A DNA stretch of 37,881 bases from Pseudomonadales bacterium (GCA_022827905.1 JAJEIQ010000060.1:1-37881), one strand, 5' to 3'. Numbered from the stretch's first letter, positions 18,601 to 27,504 are shown. Notes: generated by a model from the letters alone, not told the origin. Program-made: numbers and translations.

Positions 18601-18801
18601 GGAGCGAGGGCGTCCCGCCCTCGAACCAAGCCGCCCGGACTCCAATCGAGGGCAAGATGCCCTCGCCCCGACGGCGGCCTCCCCGGAGCGAGGGCGTCCC
18701 GCCCTCGAACCAAGCCGCCCGGACTCCAATCGAGGGCAAGATGCCCTCGCCCCGACGGCGGCCTCCCCGGAGCGAGGGCGTCCCGCCCTCGAAATGCCGC
18801 T
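18601..18801. repeat. 84-bp tandem repeat of GAGGGC palindromes
   Basis: Two complete 84-bp units and a partial third start at 18601, 18685 and 18769. Each unit holds two hairpins: CGAGGGCG-TCC-CGCCCTCG and CGAGGGC-AAGAT-GCCCTCG. The full copies look identical, implying recent duplication. The array lies between yggS and proC and fills most of the gap; the rest (18802-18877) shows nothing recognisable. Related palindromes occur at 26701-26915, 30178-30243, 33216-33302 and 33827-33865. Confidence 0.92.
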
Positions 18802-18877
18802 TAACCTCAGCGGCGAACAAGGGCACAATGCCCCCAACCACAGCCCGGCGGCAATCGGGCGTTGACGGACGCGGACT

Positions 18878-19693
18878 TTGAACAACCCACAAATCAGTTT
18901 CATTGGCGGCGGCAACATGGCCCAGTGCCTGTTGCGCGGACTGATCGATGCCGGCCACGACGGGCCTAGCCTCACGGCCAGCGACCCGGACCCAGGGTGC
19001 CGGGAAGCCGTCGCCGGCTTGGGCGCCAACGCCGTCGAACGCAATCAGGACGCCGTCGACCGGGCCGACGTGGTGGTGCTGGCGGTGAAGCCCCAAGCCC
19101 TGCCGACGGTGCTGGACGGGCTGCGGGTGCCGGCCGACCGGCTGCTGGTGTCCATATGCGCCGGCGTGCCCATCGCCGGCATCGCCGCCGCCACCTCGGC
19201 GGACCAGCCCATCGTGCGCACCATGCCCAACACCCCGGCGCTGCTGCGCGCCGGGGTCACGGCGCTCTACGCCAACGCCCAAGTTAGCGAACGGCAACGC
19301 GCCCTCGCCGAGCGCATCCTGGCGGCTGTCGGCAAGACGGTCTGGGTGGCGGACGAGGCGCTGCTCGACGCGGTCACGGCGGTATCCGGCAGCGGCCCGG
19401 CCTACTTCTTCCACCTGATGGAGGCCATGATGGAGGCGGGCCGCGGGCTTGGGCTGACCGAAAGCTTGGCCGCCACCCTGACCGTTGAGACCGCCTTCGG
19501 GGCGGCGCTCATGGCGCGGCAAGGGACCGAGTCGCCGGCCGAGCTGCGCCGCCGGGTGACCTCCCCGGGCGGCACCACGGAAGCCGCGCTCAATACCTTA
19601 AGCCACCACCAAGCGGATCGGGCCCTTGTCGAGGCCATCGGCGCCGCCTGCGGGCGGTCGAGGGAGCTGGCGGAGGCGTTCCAAGCACCATGA
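18878..19693 (+). CDS. proC: Pyrroline-5-carboxylate reductase
   Basis: Reduces pyrroline-5-carboxylate to proline with NAD(P)H. The 271-residue product has the Rossmann motif FIGGGNMAQCL at the extreme N-terminus, AVKPQ, RTMPNTPALL, and the C-terminal family signature around VTSPGGTTEAAL. The first ATG lies inside the Rossmann glycine loop, so the TTG at 18878 must be the start. It overlaps yggT as ATGA (19690-19693). Proximity to yggS and yggT is conserved across Gammaproteobacteria. Confidence 0.95.
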   Translation: MNNPQISFIGGGNMAQCLLRGLIDAGHDGPSLTASDPDPGCREAVAGLGANAVERNQDAVDRADVVVLAVKPQALPTVLDGLRVPADRLLVSICAGVPIAGIAAATSADQPIVRTMPNTPALLRAGVTALYANAQVSERQRALAERILAAVGKTVWVADEALLDAVTAVSGSGPAYFFHLMEAMMEAGRGLGLTESLAATLTVETAFGAALMARQGTESPAELRRRVTSPGGTTEAALNTLSHHQADRALVEAIGAACGRSRELAEAFQAP

Positions 19694-20241
19694 ACAACGT
19701 GCTCTACTTCGTCATTCAGTTCCTGCTGGAGATCGTCTGCTTCGGCTTCATGGCCCGCTTCCTGCTGCAAGCCTGCCAAGCGGACTTCTACAACCCCATC
19801 TCCCAGGGCATCGTCAAGGCCACGGACCCGATCCTGCGGCCCCTGCGCACCGTGGTGCCCGCTTACCGGAACCTGGACCTGGCCGCCTTCGTGGCCGCTT
19901 GGGTGACGGCTGGGCTGATGTACTTCGTCCTTGGCCTGCTGGCCGGATCGATCGGCGGCGGTCCGCTGCAACTCATCACCGGCAGCCTGCTGCACGTTCT
20001 CCTGCGCTTCCTGGACCTCTTCTGGTGGAGCATCCTGATCGTCATCATCGCCAGCTTCCTCGCCCAGGGGCGCTACCATCCGGCGCTGCAGTTGCTGCAC
20101 CAGATCACCGAGCCGATCCTGGCGCCGGCGCGGCGCATCATTCCGCCGATGGGGGGCATGGACTTTTCGCCGATCCTGGTGATCCTGCTGCTCGGCATGC
20201 TGCAGCGCATCCTGCCGCAACTGTTCGGCGCGGTCTTCTAA
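19690..20241 (+). CDS. yggT: YggT family inner-membrane protein
   Basis: A 183-residue membrane protein made of two YGGT repeats. Hydrophobic segments lie near residues 4-26, 62-88, 96-120 and 160-178. The repeat signature NPISQGIVKATDPILRPLR (about 36-54) recurs as a related block, HQITEPILAPARRIIPPMGG, in the second half. Role is not firmly known; links to osmotic stress and division have been proposed. Translationally coupled to proC. Confidence 0.92.
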   Translation: MNNVLYFVIQFLLEIVCFGFMARFLLQACQADFYNPISQGIVKATDPILRPLRTVVPAYRNLDLAAFVAAWVTAGLMYFVLGLLAGSIGGGPLQLITGSLLHVLLRFLDLFWWSILIVIIASFLAQGRYHPALQLLHQITEPILAPARRIIPPMGGMDFSPILVILLLGMLQRILPQLFGAVF

Positions 20242-20266
20242 CCCGCTTTCCTGAACTGTCCCAAGC

Positions 20267-21448
20267 ATGGCCAAGCACTCCGCACACGAAGGCAGCGTGG
20301 GCATCGTCGCCCCGCAGCGCTTTTGCGCCCCCGGCGAGTTCGCGCTGCAGTGCGGCGAGTCCCTGGACGGCTTCGAGCTGGTGTTCGAGACCTACGGCCA
20401 GCTCAACGCCGCCCGCAGCAACGCGGTGCTGATTTGCCATGCGCTGTCCGGCAACCACCATGCCGCTGGCTACCATGCCGAGGACGACGCCAAGCCCGGC
20501 TGGTGGGACGCCTGCATCGGCCCCGGCAAGGCGGTGGACACCAACCGCTTCTTCGTCGTCTCGCCCAACAATCTCGGCGGCTGCCACGGCAGCACCGGCC
20601 CCGCCACGGTGAATCCGGCGACCGGCGCGGTGTTCGGGCCCGCCTTCCCCACCGTGACGGTCAAGGACTGGGTGCGCAGCCAAGCCTTGCTGGCCGACCA
20701 CCTGGGCATCGAGCGGTTCGCCGTCGTGGTGGGCGGCAGCCTCGGCGGCATGCAGGCCATGCAGTGGGCCATCGACCTGCCGGAGCGCATTGGCGCCGCG
20801 GTGCTGATCGCCGCCGCCGCCAAGCTCTCGGCGCAGAACATCGCCTTCAACGAAATCGCCCGCCAGGCCATCACCTCGGACCCGCAGTACCGGGACGGGC
20901 ACTATCGCTCGGCCAACGCCAACCCGGACATGGGCCTTGGCTTGGCGCGCATGATCGGCCACGTCACCTACCTGTCGGACTTCGGCATGGGGCAGAAGTT
21001 TGGCCGCGAACTGAAGTCCGGCGACCTCAGCGCCGCGCGCGACGTGGAGTTTCAGGTGGAAAGCTACTTGCGCCACCAAGGCAAGAGCTTCTCCCAGCGC
21101 TTTGACGCCAACACCTACCTGCTCATGACCCGGGCGCTGGACTTCTTCGATCCCGCCGGCGAGTGGGACGGCGATCTGGTGGCCGCCCTCGAGCAGGCCC
21201 GCTGCGACTTCCTGGTGCTGTCGTTCTCCACCGACTGGCGATTCTCGGCGGCCCGTTCCAAGGAAATCGTCGATGCGCTGATCGCTGCCGGCAGGAACGT
21301 GGTCAGCGCCGTCATCGAATCCGCCCACGGCCACGACTCCTTCCTGCTGCCGCTGCCGCGCTACACCAGCGTCTTTAAGGCCTTTATGGACCGTTTGGCC
21401 GCAGGCGCCGAGGCGGATGCGGAGGCGGGGAGCGGCGATGCGCCCTGA
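20267..21448 (+). CDS. metX: Homoserine O-acyltransferase (MetX)
   Basis: Alpha/beta-hydrolase-fold enzyme that acylates homoserine at the start of methionine synthesis. The 393-residue product has [12 protein letters not shown], the nucleophile elbow [13 protein letters not shown], the acid in LSFSTDWRF, and the histidine in SAHGHDSFL. Proteobacterial MetX enzymes include both acetyl- and succinyl-CoA users; many beta/gammaproteobacterial members next to metW are succinyltransferases, and the sequence alone does not settle which. It overlaps metW by 11 bp. Confidence 0.95.
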   Translation: MAKHSAHEGSVGIVAPQRFCAPGEFALQCGESLDGFELVFETYGQLNAARSNAVLICHALSGNHHAAGYHAEDDAKPGWWDACIGPGKAVDTNRFFVVSPNNLGGCHGSTGPATVNPATGAVFGPAFPTVTVKDWVRSQALLADHLGIERFAVVVGGSLGGMQAMQWAIDLPERIGAAVLIAAAAKLSAQNIAFNEIARQAITSDPQYRDGHYRSANANPDMGLGLARMIGHVTYLSDFGMGQKFGRELKSGDLSAARDVEFQVESYLRHQGKSFSQRFDANTYLLMTRALDFFDPAGEWDGDLVAALEQARCDFLVLSFSTDWRFSAARSKEIVDALIAAGRNVVSAVIESAHGHDSFLLPLPRYTSVFKAFMDRLAAGAEADAEAGSGDAP

Positions 21449-22040
21449 CCTGGAAATCATCGCCGACCTCATCAAGCCGGGCGCCCGGGTGCTCGACCTC
21501 GGCTGCGGCGAAGGCGAGCTGCTGGCCGGATTGCAGGCGGAGAAGCAGGTCAACGGCTATGGCCTGGACGTGGACCCGGACAACATCGCCATCTGCGTGC
21601 GCAAGGGCGTCAACGTGATCGAGCAGAACCTCGACCAGGGCCTGTCCAACTTTCCCGACGACAGCTTCGACATGGTGGTGATGACCGAGACCCTGCAATC
21701 GGTGCGCTTGCCGGCGCGGGTGCTCGACGAAATGCTGCGCATCGGCCAGGAGTGCATCGTCACCTTCCCCAACTTCGGCCACTGGCGCAGCCGCGGGCAC
21801 CTGTTCCTCAAGGGCCGCATGCCCATGGCCCGGCATCTGCCCCACGATTGGCACGACACGCCCAACATTCACCTATGCACCGTCAAGGATTTCGAGCGGC
21901 TGGTGCAGGACAAGGGCCTGCGCATCATCCAGCGCTTCGTGGCCGGCGCCGACCACCGCAACCGCCCGTTGATGAACCTGATGCCCAACCTCTTCGGCGC
22001 CATCGCCTTCTACCGGCTCGGCCGGCCCGGAGGCGCATGA
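21438..22040 (+). CDS. metW: Methionine biosynthesis protein MetW
   Basis: A 200-residue class I SAM-dependent methyltransferase-like protein, regularly encoded with metX and needed for its function in several bacteria. Motif I is [12 protein letters not shown]; further family blocks are [26 protein letters not shown] and [15 protein letters not shown]. The ATG at 21438 follows a GGGAG ribosome-binding site and lies within the end of metX; an earlier in-frame start seven codons upstream is less likely. It ends in an ATGA overlap with the DUF4426 gene. Confidence 0.94.
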   Translation: MRPDLEIIADLIKPGARVLDLGCGEGELLAGLQAEKQVNGYGLDVDPDNIAICVRKGVNVIEQNLDQGLSNFPDDSFDMVVMTETLQSVRLPARVLDEMLRIGQECIVTFPNFGHWRSRGHLFLKGRMPMARHLPHDWHDTPNIHLCTVKDFERLVQDKGLRIIQRFVAGADHRNRPLMNLMPNLFGAIAFYRLGRPGGA

Positions 22041-22465
22041 ACCCGGTCCGCTGGACCTTGTTCTGGGTGGCGCTGCTGGCGCCCGGCATCGGGGCGGGGG
22101 AGCAGATGCAGCGGTTCGGCGATTTCGAGGCGCACTACGTGGTTTTTCCGAGCACCTTCGTGCAATCCGAGATCGCCCATCAATACGGCTTGCGCCGGGG
22201 GCCGGGGCTGGCCGTGGTCAACGTCTCGGTGCTGGACGCCTCGGGCGAGGGCACCGCCTGCGCCATCACCGGCCACTCGAAGAACCTGCTCGGCCAAATC
22301 TCGCCCTTGACCTTCAAGGAGGTGCGCGAGGGCGATGCGGTGTACTACCTGGCCGAAGTCCGTCACGCGGACCAGGAAGTGCTGCGCTTTTCGCTGACCC
22401 TCACCCCCTTGGACGCGGAGCCCTTCACCCTGAACTTCCAGCAGCGCCTCTATGTCGAGGAGTAG
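22037..22465 (+). CDS. DUF4426 exported protein
   Basis: A 142-residue protein with a signal peptide (about 1-20, ending GIGAGEQ), then the family pattern FGDFEAHYVVFPSTFVQSEI and a beta-rich body ending NFQQRLYVEE. Function unknown; it habitually lies between metW and rdgB in Gammaproteobacteria, as here. Starts in an ATGA overlap with metW and overlaps rdgB by 14 bp. Predicted periplasmic. Confidence 0.88.
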   Translation: MNPVRWTLFWVALLAPGIGAGEQMQRFGDFEAHYVVFPSTFVQSEIAHQYGLRRGPGLAVVNVSVLDASGEGTACAITGHSKNLLGQISPLTFKEVREGDAVYYLAEVRHADQEVLRFSLTLTPLDAEPFTLNFQQRLYVEE

Positions 22466-23072
22466 GGCGCTGGCAACGGAGGCGGTGCTGGCGACGGGCA
22501 ATGCGGGCAAGCTGCGGGAGATGGCGGCGCTGCTGGCCCCCATTGGGTTGCGGCTGATCGCCCAAGGCGAACTCGGCATCGCCGCGGCGGCCGAAACCGG
22601 GGTGACCTTCGTCGAAAACGCTTTGCAAAAGGCCCGCCACGCCAGTGCCGCCGCGGCGCTGCCCGCCATCGCCGACGATTCGGGCTTGGTGGTGCCCGCC
22701 CTGGGCGGCGCGCCCGGGGTGCGTTCGGCGCGCTATGCCGGCGACGACGCCACGGATGCGCAGAACAACCGAAAACTGATCGGCGCGCTGGCGGACATCG
22801 AGGATCGCAGCGCCTGGTTTTACTGCGCCCTGGTCTTCATCGAGCGCCCGGAGGACCCCGCTCCCCTGCTGGCCACCGGGCTCTGGCGGGGGCGGATCAT
22901 CGACCAGCCGCGAGGCGGGGGCGGCTTCGGCTACGACCCCCACTTCCTGGTTCCCCACCTCGGCCGCACCTCGGCGGAACTTGCCCCGGAGGAGAAAAAC
23001 GCCCTGAGCCATCGCGGCCAAGCGGTCGCGGCCTTGCTGCAACGGCTGCGCGAGCGTAGCGAGGGGCCATGA
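22452..23072 (+). CDS. rdgB: dITP/XTP pyrophosphatase (RdgB/HAM1)
   Basis: Hydrolyses dITP, dXTP and ITP to monophosphates, keeping deaminated purines out of DNA and RNA. The 206-residue product has the nucleotide-binding ATGNAGKLREM, the catalytic ADDSGLVV, GGGGFGYDPHF and NALSHRGQA motifs in family order. Overlaps both neighbours (14 bp with the DUF4426 gene, 4 bp with hemW), so it is translated as part of one operon. Confidence 0.96.
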   Translation: MSRSRALATEAVLATGNAGKLREMAALLAPIGLRLIAQGELGIAAAAETGVTFVENALQKARHASAAAALPAIADDSGLVVPALGGAPGVRSARYAGDDATDAQNNRKLIGALADIEDRSAWFYCALVFIERPEDPAPLLATGLWRGRIIDQPRGGGGFGYDPHFLVPHLGRTSAELAPEEKNALSHRGQAVAALLQRLRERSEGP

Positions 23073-24175
23073 ACCCGCTGCCGGGGCCCGGCCTCTACGT
23101 CCATTTTCCCTGGTGCGTTAAGAAGTGCCCCTATTGCGACTTCAACTCCCATCCCCTGGACGGCGATTTGGACGAGAACGGCTACGTGGAGGCGCTCACC
23201 GGCGACTTTGCGGCCAATGCCGGGGATCTGCGCTTTGCGACGGTCTTTCTAGGCGGCGGCACGCCGAGCCTGTTTTCCGCCGCCGCCATCCACGCCTTGC
23301 TCGACCGGGTGCGGCCGAGCCTAGCCGAGGACGCCGAGGTCACCATGGAGGCCAATCCCGGGGCGGTGGAGCACGGCGCCTTCGGGGCCTACCGGCAGGC
23401 CGGGGTCAACCGGCTCTCCATAGGCGCCCAGTCCTTCTCCACGGCCATGCTCGCCCGCTTGGGCCGCATCCACGGGCCGGACGAGACCGAACGGGCCGTC
23501 GCCGAAGCCCGCGCCGGCGGATTCGACAACATCAACCTGGATGTGATGTACGGCTTGCCGGAGCAGCGACCCGAGGATGCCGTGGCCGACCTCGAGCGGG
23601 CGGTGGCGCTCGAACCCGACCACCTAAGCTGGTATCAACTGACCATCGAGCCCAAGACCGCCTTCGCCCGCCATCCGCCCCCCACGCCGGACGAGGGCGC
23701 CATTGCCGCCATGGAGGATGCGGGCCGCGCCCTGTTGGCGGGCGCCGGCTATCGACGCTACGAGATTTCCGCTTACGCCCGGCCCGGCGCCGAGTGCCGC
23801 CACAACCTGGTGTACTGGACCTTCGGCGATTACTTGGGCATTGGCGCCGGGGCGGCCGGAAAGCGCCGCCGCGGCAGCGAAACGGTCCGCACCAGCAAAC
23901 CCCGGCAGCCGCGCTTGTATCTCAAAAGCCCCGGCGCGGTGTCAGAGGCGCCGGTGCCGAACGGGGAACTGCCGGGCGAATTCATGATGAACGCGCTGCG
24001 CTTGGTGGCGGGCGTTGATCGGCGGGCTTTCACCGAACGTTGCGGGCTGCCTTGGTCGGCGGTTGCGCCCGCCTGGGCACGCACCACGGCGCTGGGCCTG
24101 ACGGAGCCGAACCGCATCCGCGCCACCGCCTTGGGGCTTCAGCACCTCGACCGCCTCGTTCAGTTCTTCCTCTGA
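23069..24175 (+). CDS. hemW: Radical SAM heme chaperone HemW
   Basis: A 368-residue HemN-like protein carrying the radical-SAM cluster motif in PWCVKKCPYCDF (CxxxCxxC), then FLGGGTPSLF, SIGAQSF, DVMYGLPEQ and the C-terminal NALRLVAGVD block. HemW proteins act in heme delivery and are not the oxygen-independent coproporphyrinogen oxidase they were once named for. It is coupled to rdgB by ATGA, and its 3-prime end overlaps convergent trmB by 16 bp. Confidence 0.94.
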   Translation: MNPLPGPGLYVHFPWCVKKCPYCDFNSHPLDGDLDENGYVEALTGDFAANAGDLRFATVFLGGGTPSLFSAAAIHALLDRVRPSLAEDAEVTMEANPGAVEHGAFGAYRQAGVNRLSIGAQSFSTAMLARLGRIHGPDETERAVAEARAGGFDNINLDVMYGLPEQRPEDAVADLERAVALEPDHLSWYQLTIEPKTAFARHPPPTPDEGAIAAMEDAGRALLAGAGYRRYEISAYARPGAECRHNLVYWTFGDYLGIGAGAAGKRRRGSETVRTSKPRQPRLYLKSPGAVSEAPVPNGELPGEFMMNALRLVAGVDRRAFTERCGLPWSAVAPAWARTTALGLTEPNRIRATALGLQHLDRLVQFFL

Positions 24176-24825
24176 TAGGCGAGATCGTGGATTCGGTGGC
24201 CCAAGCGCCGGCCCCGGTCCTCGAAGCGGGTGGGCGGCCGTTCGCCGATTGGCGCGGCCACCGACAGCGTCGGCTCCGCCGCCAGCACCTCCCTCATCCA
24301 CTGGGCGTACTCCGGCCAATCCGTGGCCAGCAGCAGCCGCCCGCCGGGACGCAGCCGGGAGGCCAGCAGCCGGGCGAAGCCGGGTTGGATCAGGCGGCGC
24401 TTGTGGTGGCGCTTCTTGGGCCAGGGATCCGGGAAGAGGATGCGCGCCTCATCGAGGCTGCCCGCCTCGAACTTGCTGTCGAGCAGCAGCGCCGCATCCC
24501 CTTCGAGCAGGCGCAGGTTGGCCAGGCCCAAGCGTTCGATGCCGGCCAGCAAAGCGCCGATGCCGGGCCGGTAGATTTCGATGCCGACGATGTTCAGGCC
24601 CGGTTGGCGCGTGGCCCAGTCCAAGGTGGCCTGTCCCATGCCGAAGCCGATCTCCACGCCGAGCGGCGCGTTGCGGGCGAACACGGCGGGCCACTGGTTC
24701 GGTTCGGGATCGACGAGGTAGCGCGGGGCCAGTTCCTCAAGCGCCCGGCGTTGGCCTTGGGTCATCCGCCCTCGCCGGCGGATCTTCGGTCCGTTGTAGT
24801 TTCGCTGACGCGAAACTCCGCTCAT
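24160..24825 (-). CDS. trmB: tRNA (guanine-46-N7)-methyltransferase
   Basis: Methylates G46 in the variable loop of tRNAs using SAM. The 221-residue product has RGRMTQGQRRALEELAPRY, the SAM motif LGVEIGFGMGQATL, GIEIYRPGI, the family motif FPDPWPKKRHHKRR, and TDWPEYAQWM. The first dozen codons (MSGVSRQRNYNG) are encoded mostly by a 24-bp palindromic repeat that also occurs at 37544, and the leader is unlike normal TrmB starts. The methionine in RGRMTQGQ is too internal to be the start. Faces hemW, with overlapping ends. Confidence 0.94.
   Translation of the reverse strand: MSGVSRQRNYNGPKIRRRGRMTQGQRRALEELAPRYLVDPEPNQWPAVFARNAPLGVEIGFGMGQATLDWATRQPGLNIVGIEIYRPGIGALLAGIERLGLANLRLLEGDAALLLDSKFEAGSLDEARILFPDPWPKKRHHKRRLIQPGFARLLASRLRPGGRLLLATDWPEYAQWMREVLAAEPTLSVAAPIGERPPTRFEDRGRRLGHRIHDLAYQRKN
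24798..24817. repeat. Palindromic repeat inside the trmB start
   Basis: AGTTTCGC (24798-24805), a TGAC loop and GCGAAACT (24810-24817) make a perfect 8-bp hairpin covering codons 3-10 of trmB. Taken as the 24-mer with its flanks, it matches the hairpin at 37544-37567 at 22 of 24 positions, so it is a dispersed element and not a chance palindrome. Confidence 0.7.
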
Positions 24826-24839
24826 TGCAGTTGGGGAGG

Positions 24840-25724
24840 CTAAGCGGCCGCCAATTCGCGTTCGTCGGCCGCCTCGTCGATGGCTACCGCGGCCTTCAGC
24901 TTCTTGAGGGCGTTCTTCTCCAACTGGCGAATGCGCTCCGCGGAGACGCCGTAGCGTTCGGCCAAGTCCATGAGGGTGGTCTTGTCCTCATTCAGCCAGC
25001 GCGCCTGGATGATGTCCCGGCTGCGCTCGTCCAGGTTGGCAATGGCCTCGCCGAGCCGGGCGCGGGAGATGTCCAGCCAGTCCTCGCTGGCCACCAGGTC
25101 GGCGGGGTCGGCGTCGCTGGCCGGCAAGTAGTGGGCCGGGGCGCTGCTGGCATCGTCGTCTGAATCCACGCCGTCGAAGGCGACATCCACCCCCGCCAGC
25201 CGGCTTTCCATGCGCGAGACCTCCGCCTCGGGCACGCCCAACTCGTCGGCCACCGCCTTGGTTTCCGCCGGATTGAGCCATGCCAAGCGCTTCTTGGCGC
25301 TGCGCAGGTTGAAGAACAGCTTGCGTTGGGCCTTGGTGGTGGCCACCTTGACGATGCGCCAGTTGCGCAGGATGTACTCGTGCATTTCGGCCTTGATCCA
25401 ATGCACGGCGAAGGACACCAACCGCACGCCCACCTCCGGGTTGAACCGCTTGACGGCCTTCATCAGCCCCACGTTGCCTTCCTGGATCAGATCCGCCTGG
25501 GGCAGCCCGTAGCCTTGGTAGGTGCGGGCCAAGTGAACCACGAAGCGCAGATGGCAGAGCACCAGTTGGCGGGCGGCTTCGAGGTCGTTGTCGTAGTAGA
25601 AACGCTCGGCCAACGCCTTTTCCTCCTCCGGGGAGAGGATGGGGAAGGCGCTGATGGTCTGCACGTAGCTGTCCAAGTCCGCTCCCGGGGAGAGACTTTG
25701 CAAGGAAAGTACGTTGGTTGACAT
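24840..25724 (-). CDS. rpoH: RNA polymerase sigma-32 factor
   Basis: Heat-shock sigma factor. The 294-residue product has region 2 motifs [19 protein letters not shown] and [19 protein letters not shown], the diagnostic RpoH box QRKLFFNLR (133-141), and a region 4 helix-turn-helix in [19 protein letters not shown]. The ATG at 25724 ([11 protein letters not shown]) fits pseudomonad starts; another ATG six codons earlier is possible. In most relatives rpoH follows ftsX; here it lies between trmB and coaD on the opposite strand from ftsYEX, so the block has been rearranged. Confidence 0.95.
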   Translation of the reverse strand: MSTNVLSLQSLSPGADLDSYVQTISAFPILSPEEEKALAERFYYDNDLEAARQLVLCHLRFVVHLARTYQGYGLPQADLIQEGNVGLMKAVKRFNPEVGVRLVSFAVHWIKAEMHEYILRNWRIVKVATTKAQRKLFFNLRSAKKRLAWLNPAETKAVADELGVPEAEVSRMESRLAGVDVAFDGVDSDDDASSAPAHYLPASDADPADLVASEDWLDISRARLGEAIANLDERSRDIIQARWLNEDKTTLMDLAERYGVSAERIRQLEKNALKKLKAAVAIDEAADERELAAA

Positions 25725-25776
25725 GGTTTCGCGTTCCGACATCGCCTTGTTGTGCCCGATTAACGTGGCAAAGGGC

Positions 25777-25782
25777 ATTCTA
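25777..25782 (-). promoter_or_regulatory. Possible -10 box upstream of rpoH
   Basis: TAGAAT on the minus strand, in context GTAGAATGCCC, about 53 bp upstream of the chosen rpoH start. No good -35 is seen. It lies in the 403-bp gap between rpoH and coaD, which otherwise holds the 266-bp structured element. Confidence 0.3.
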
Positions 25783-25879
25783 CACCCATTGCCGCCCCGA
25801 GGTTAGACCCCCTTGCAGGCGTGCGGGTTCACCGCCCGGCCCTTTCTTCATGGGGACGATTGCGCGGATTTCAACCCCA

Positions 25880-26145
25880 AGTGCTCCATCAAGGTGATAA
25901 TTGCCAATCAGCGCGTCCGCAAGCGCTCAGATGCGCGGCGGAGGCCCGCAGTCGTATCCCGCCATACGTCAAGGGCCGACAACAAAGCAGATGGGCGCTT
26001 GCGGGCGCGCCCTGCGGGTGACAGCGGGAGCGCCCCGGACCGCGTTGCGCCCGCTTGAAGTAGTGCGCCTACGTCTGCGCGACCGCGCCTTGCCCGGAAC
26101 GCTCCCGCTGCCACTGATAGGCAATTATCACCTTGATGGAGCACT
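25880..26145. mobile_element. 266-bp structured element with 30-bp inverted ends (MITE-like)
   Basis: Terminal arms 25880-25909 and 26116-26145 are inverted copies matching at 29 of 30 positions (arm starts AGTGCTCCATCAAGG). Inside lie two further inverted repeats placed end to end: 25911-25926 with 25995-26010 (15 of 16), and 26018-26038 with 26094-26114 (18 of 21). Together they predict a closing stem enclosing two hairpins. No open reading frame of note is inside, and no obvious target duplication flanks it. The right arm encodes the last five residues and stop of coaD. It is probably a non-autonomous mobile element; a structured RNA is the alternative. Confidence 0.72.
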
Positions 26146-26616
26146 AGTTGCGCTTAAGGCCTCGCGCACTGCGGGATGCACGAAATTGGTGATGTCGCCG
26201 CCGAGCGTGGCGATTTCGCGCACCAGGGTGGAGGAGATGAACGAGCAGTCCTTGGAGGTGGGCAGAAAGACGTACTCGATCTCCGGGTCCAGGGACTGGT
26301 TCATTTCCGCCATCTGGAACTCGTAGTCGAAGTCGGTGACGGTGCGCAGGCCGCGCAGGATGAAGGTGGTGTTGCGGGAGCGCACGTAGTCAACCAGCAG
26401 GCTGTTGAAGCCCTCCACCGAGACGCGGTCGCCGAATTCCGCCAGCACGGTGCGGCACAGCGCGATTCGATCCTTGAGGTAGTCCTCCGGATCCTTCTGC
26501 GCCGAAGTGCCGATGGCGAGAATCACCTTGTCGAAGAGATTCAACGCCCGCTTCACCAAGTCGGTGTGCCCATTGGTGATCGGATTGAAGGAGCCGGGAT
26601 AAACGACAATCGACAT
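26128..26616 (-). CDS. coaD: Pantetheine-phosphate adenylyltransferase
   Basis: Transfers AMP to 4'-phosphopantetheine in CoA synthesis. The 162-residue product has the nucleotidyltransferase motif NPITNGHTDL (H17), LRGLRTVTDFDYEFQMA, and ISSTLVRE (127-134). The ATG at 26616 fits the family start MSIVVYPGSF; the frame runs 29 codons upstream without support. The last five residues (SAPSR) and the stop lie exactly within the right arm of the inverted-repeat element at 25880-26145, so the native C-terminal tail appears to have been replaced. It lies downstream of rsmD, as is common, with a repeat array between them. Confidence 0.95.
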   Translation of the reverse strand: MSIVVYPGSFNPITNGHTDLVKRALNLFDKVILAIGTSAQKDPEDYLKDRIALCRTVLAEFGDRVSVEGFNSLLVDYVRSRNTTFILRGLRTVTDFDYEFQMAEMNQSLDPEIEYVFLPTSKDCSFISSTLVREIATLGGDITNFVHPAVREALSATSAPSR

Positions 26617-26700
26617 GGCGCGCCTTTTCCCCTGTGAAAAAAGGGGGTGATGGTAGCGATGACCGTGCGGGGAGGCAACAAAGAAAGGCATCCCCACTAC

Positions 26701-26915
26701 CAATCGAGGGCGGGACGCCCTCGCTCCGGGGACCCCGCTGCCGCCGCCAATCGAGGGCGGGACGCCCTCGGTCCGGGGACCCCGCTGCCGCTGCCAATCG
26801 AGGGCGGGACGCCCTCGGTCCGGGGGGTCGCTGCCGCCGCCAATCGAGGGCGGGACGCCCTCGGTCCGGGGGACCCCGCTGCCAATCGAGGGCGGGACGC
26901 CCTCGGTCCGGGGGA
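26701..26915. repeat. Five-unit array of GAGGGC palindromes, about 47-bp period
   Basis: The unit core CAATCGAGGGCGGGACGCCC begins at 26701, 26748, 26795, 26841 and 26883, giving periods of 47, 47, 46 and 42. Each core is a hairpin CGAGGGCG-GGA-CGCCCTCG followed by a GTCCGGGGACC-type block with small variation. It occupies most of the 309-bp gap between rsmD and coaD; 26617-26700 shows nothing else recognisable. The cores match the family at 18601. Confidence 0.92.
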
Positions 26916-26925
26916 TTGCGCTCGA

Positions 26926-27504
26926 TCAGCGGCGTAGCAGTCCGAAGCGGCTGTCGCCGGCGTGGCCCTCGCGGTCAATCTGCCAGTCCTGCAAGTCCAG
27001 CGGCGTGTTGCGGCGGGCTTCGAAATAGATTCGGCCATCGGGCTTGAGCAGCGGGCCCTTGGCGATTAGCGCCAGCGCCTTTGCGAGCAGCCCGGAAGCG
27101 AATGGCGGGTCTAGGAAGATGCAGTCCCAACCGTGGACCGGCTCGCCGTTGATAGTGATCCCATCACTGGCCGCTTGGCGGAGAAACGCTAAGGCGCCCT
27201 GCTTGCGGACGGCGAGGTGCGTGGCACCTATTTGAACGCCGTTGCCGCGCAGCGACTCGGCGGCGCGGCGGTCGTTTTCCACCGAGGTCAGGCTGCGGGC
27301 GCCCCGGGACAGCGCTTCGAAGCCGAGGGCGCCGCTGCCGGCAAATAGGTCCAGGCAATCGCTGCCTTCGATGCTGGGCCCGAGCCAGTTGAACAGCGTC
27401 TCCCGCACCCGGGAGGGGGTGGGGCGCAGGCTGGCGCCGGCGGCAAAGCGGAGCTTTCGCCCTTTCCAAAGACCGCCGATAATGCGAACCTGATTCCTTG
27501 TCAT
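26926..27504 (-). CDS. rsmD: 16S rRNA (guanine-966-N2)-methyltransferase
   Basis: Methylates G966 of 16S rRNA. The 192-residue product begins MTRNQVRIIGGLWKGRKL, then RPTPSRVRETLFNWL, SAM motif DLFAGSGALGFEALSRGA, and the catalytic FLDPPFAS (DPPY/F class). The ATG at 27504 fits the family start; ten upstream codons are not needed. It is divergent from ftsY with 51 bp between, the classical arrangement. Confidence 0.95.
   Translation of the reverse strand: MTRNQVRIIGGLWKGRKLRFAAGASLRPTPSRVRETLFNWLGPSIEGSDCLDLFAGSGALGFEALSRGARSLTSVENDRRAAESLRGNGVQIGATHLAVRKQGALAFLRQAASDGITINGEPVHGWDCIFLDPPFASGLLAKALALIAKGPLLKPDGRIYFEARRNTPLDLQDWQIDREGHAGDSRFGLLRR

Noticed and set aside
26701-26915. CRISPR-like look of regularly spaced palindromic repeats
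   Set aside because: The intervals between cores are nearly identical to each other, not unique spacers; the unit matches a dispersed palindrome family and no cas genes are near. The Cas4-like protein is 25 kb away and of the DUF2779 type.
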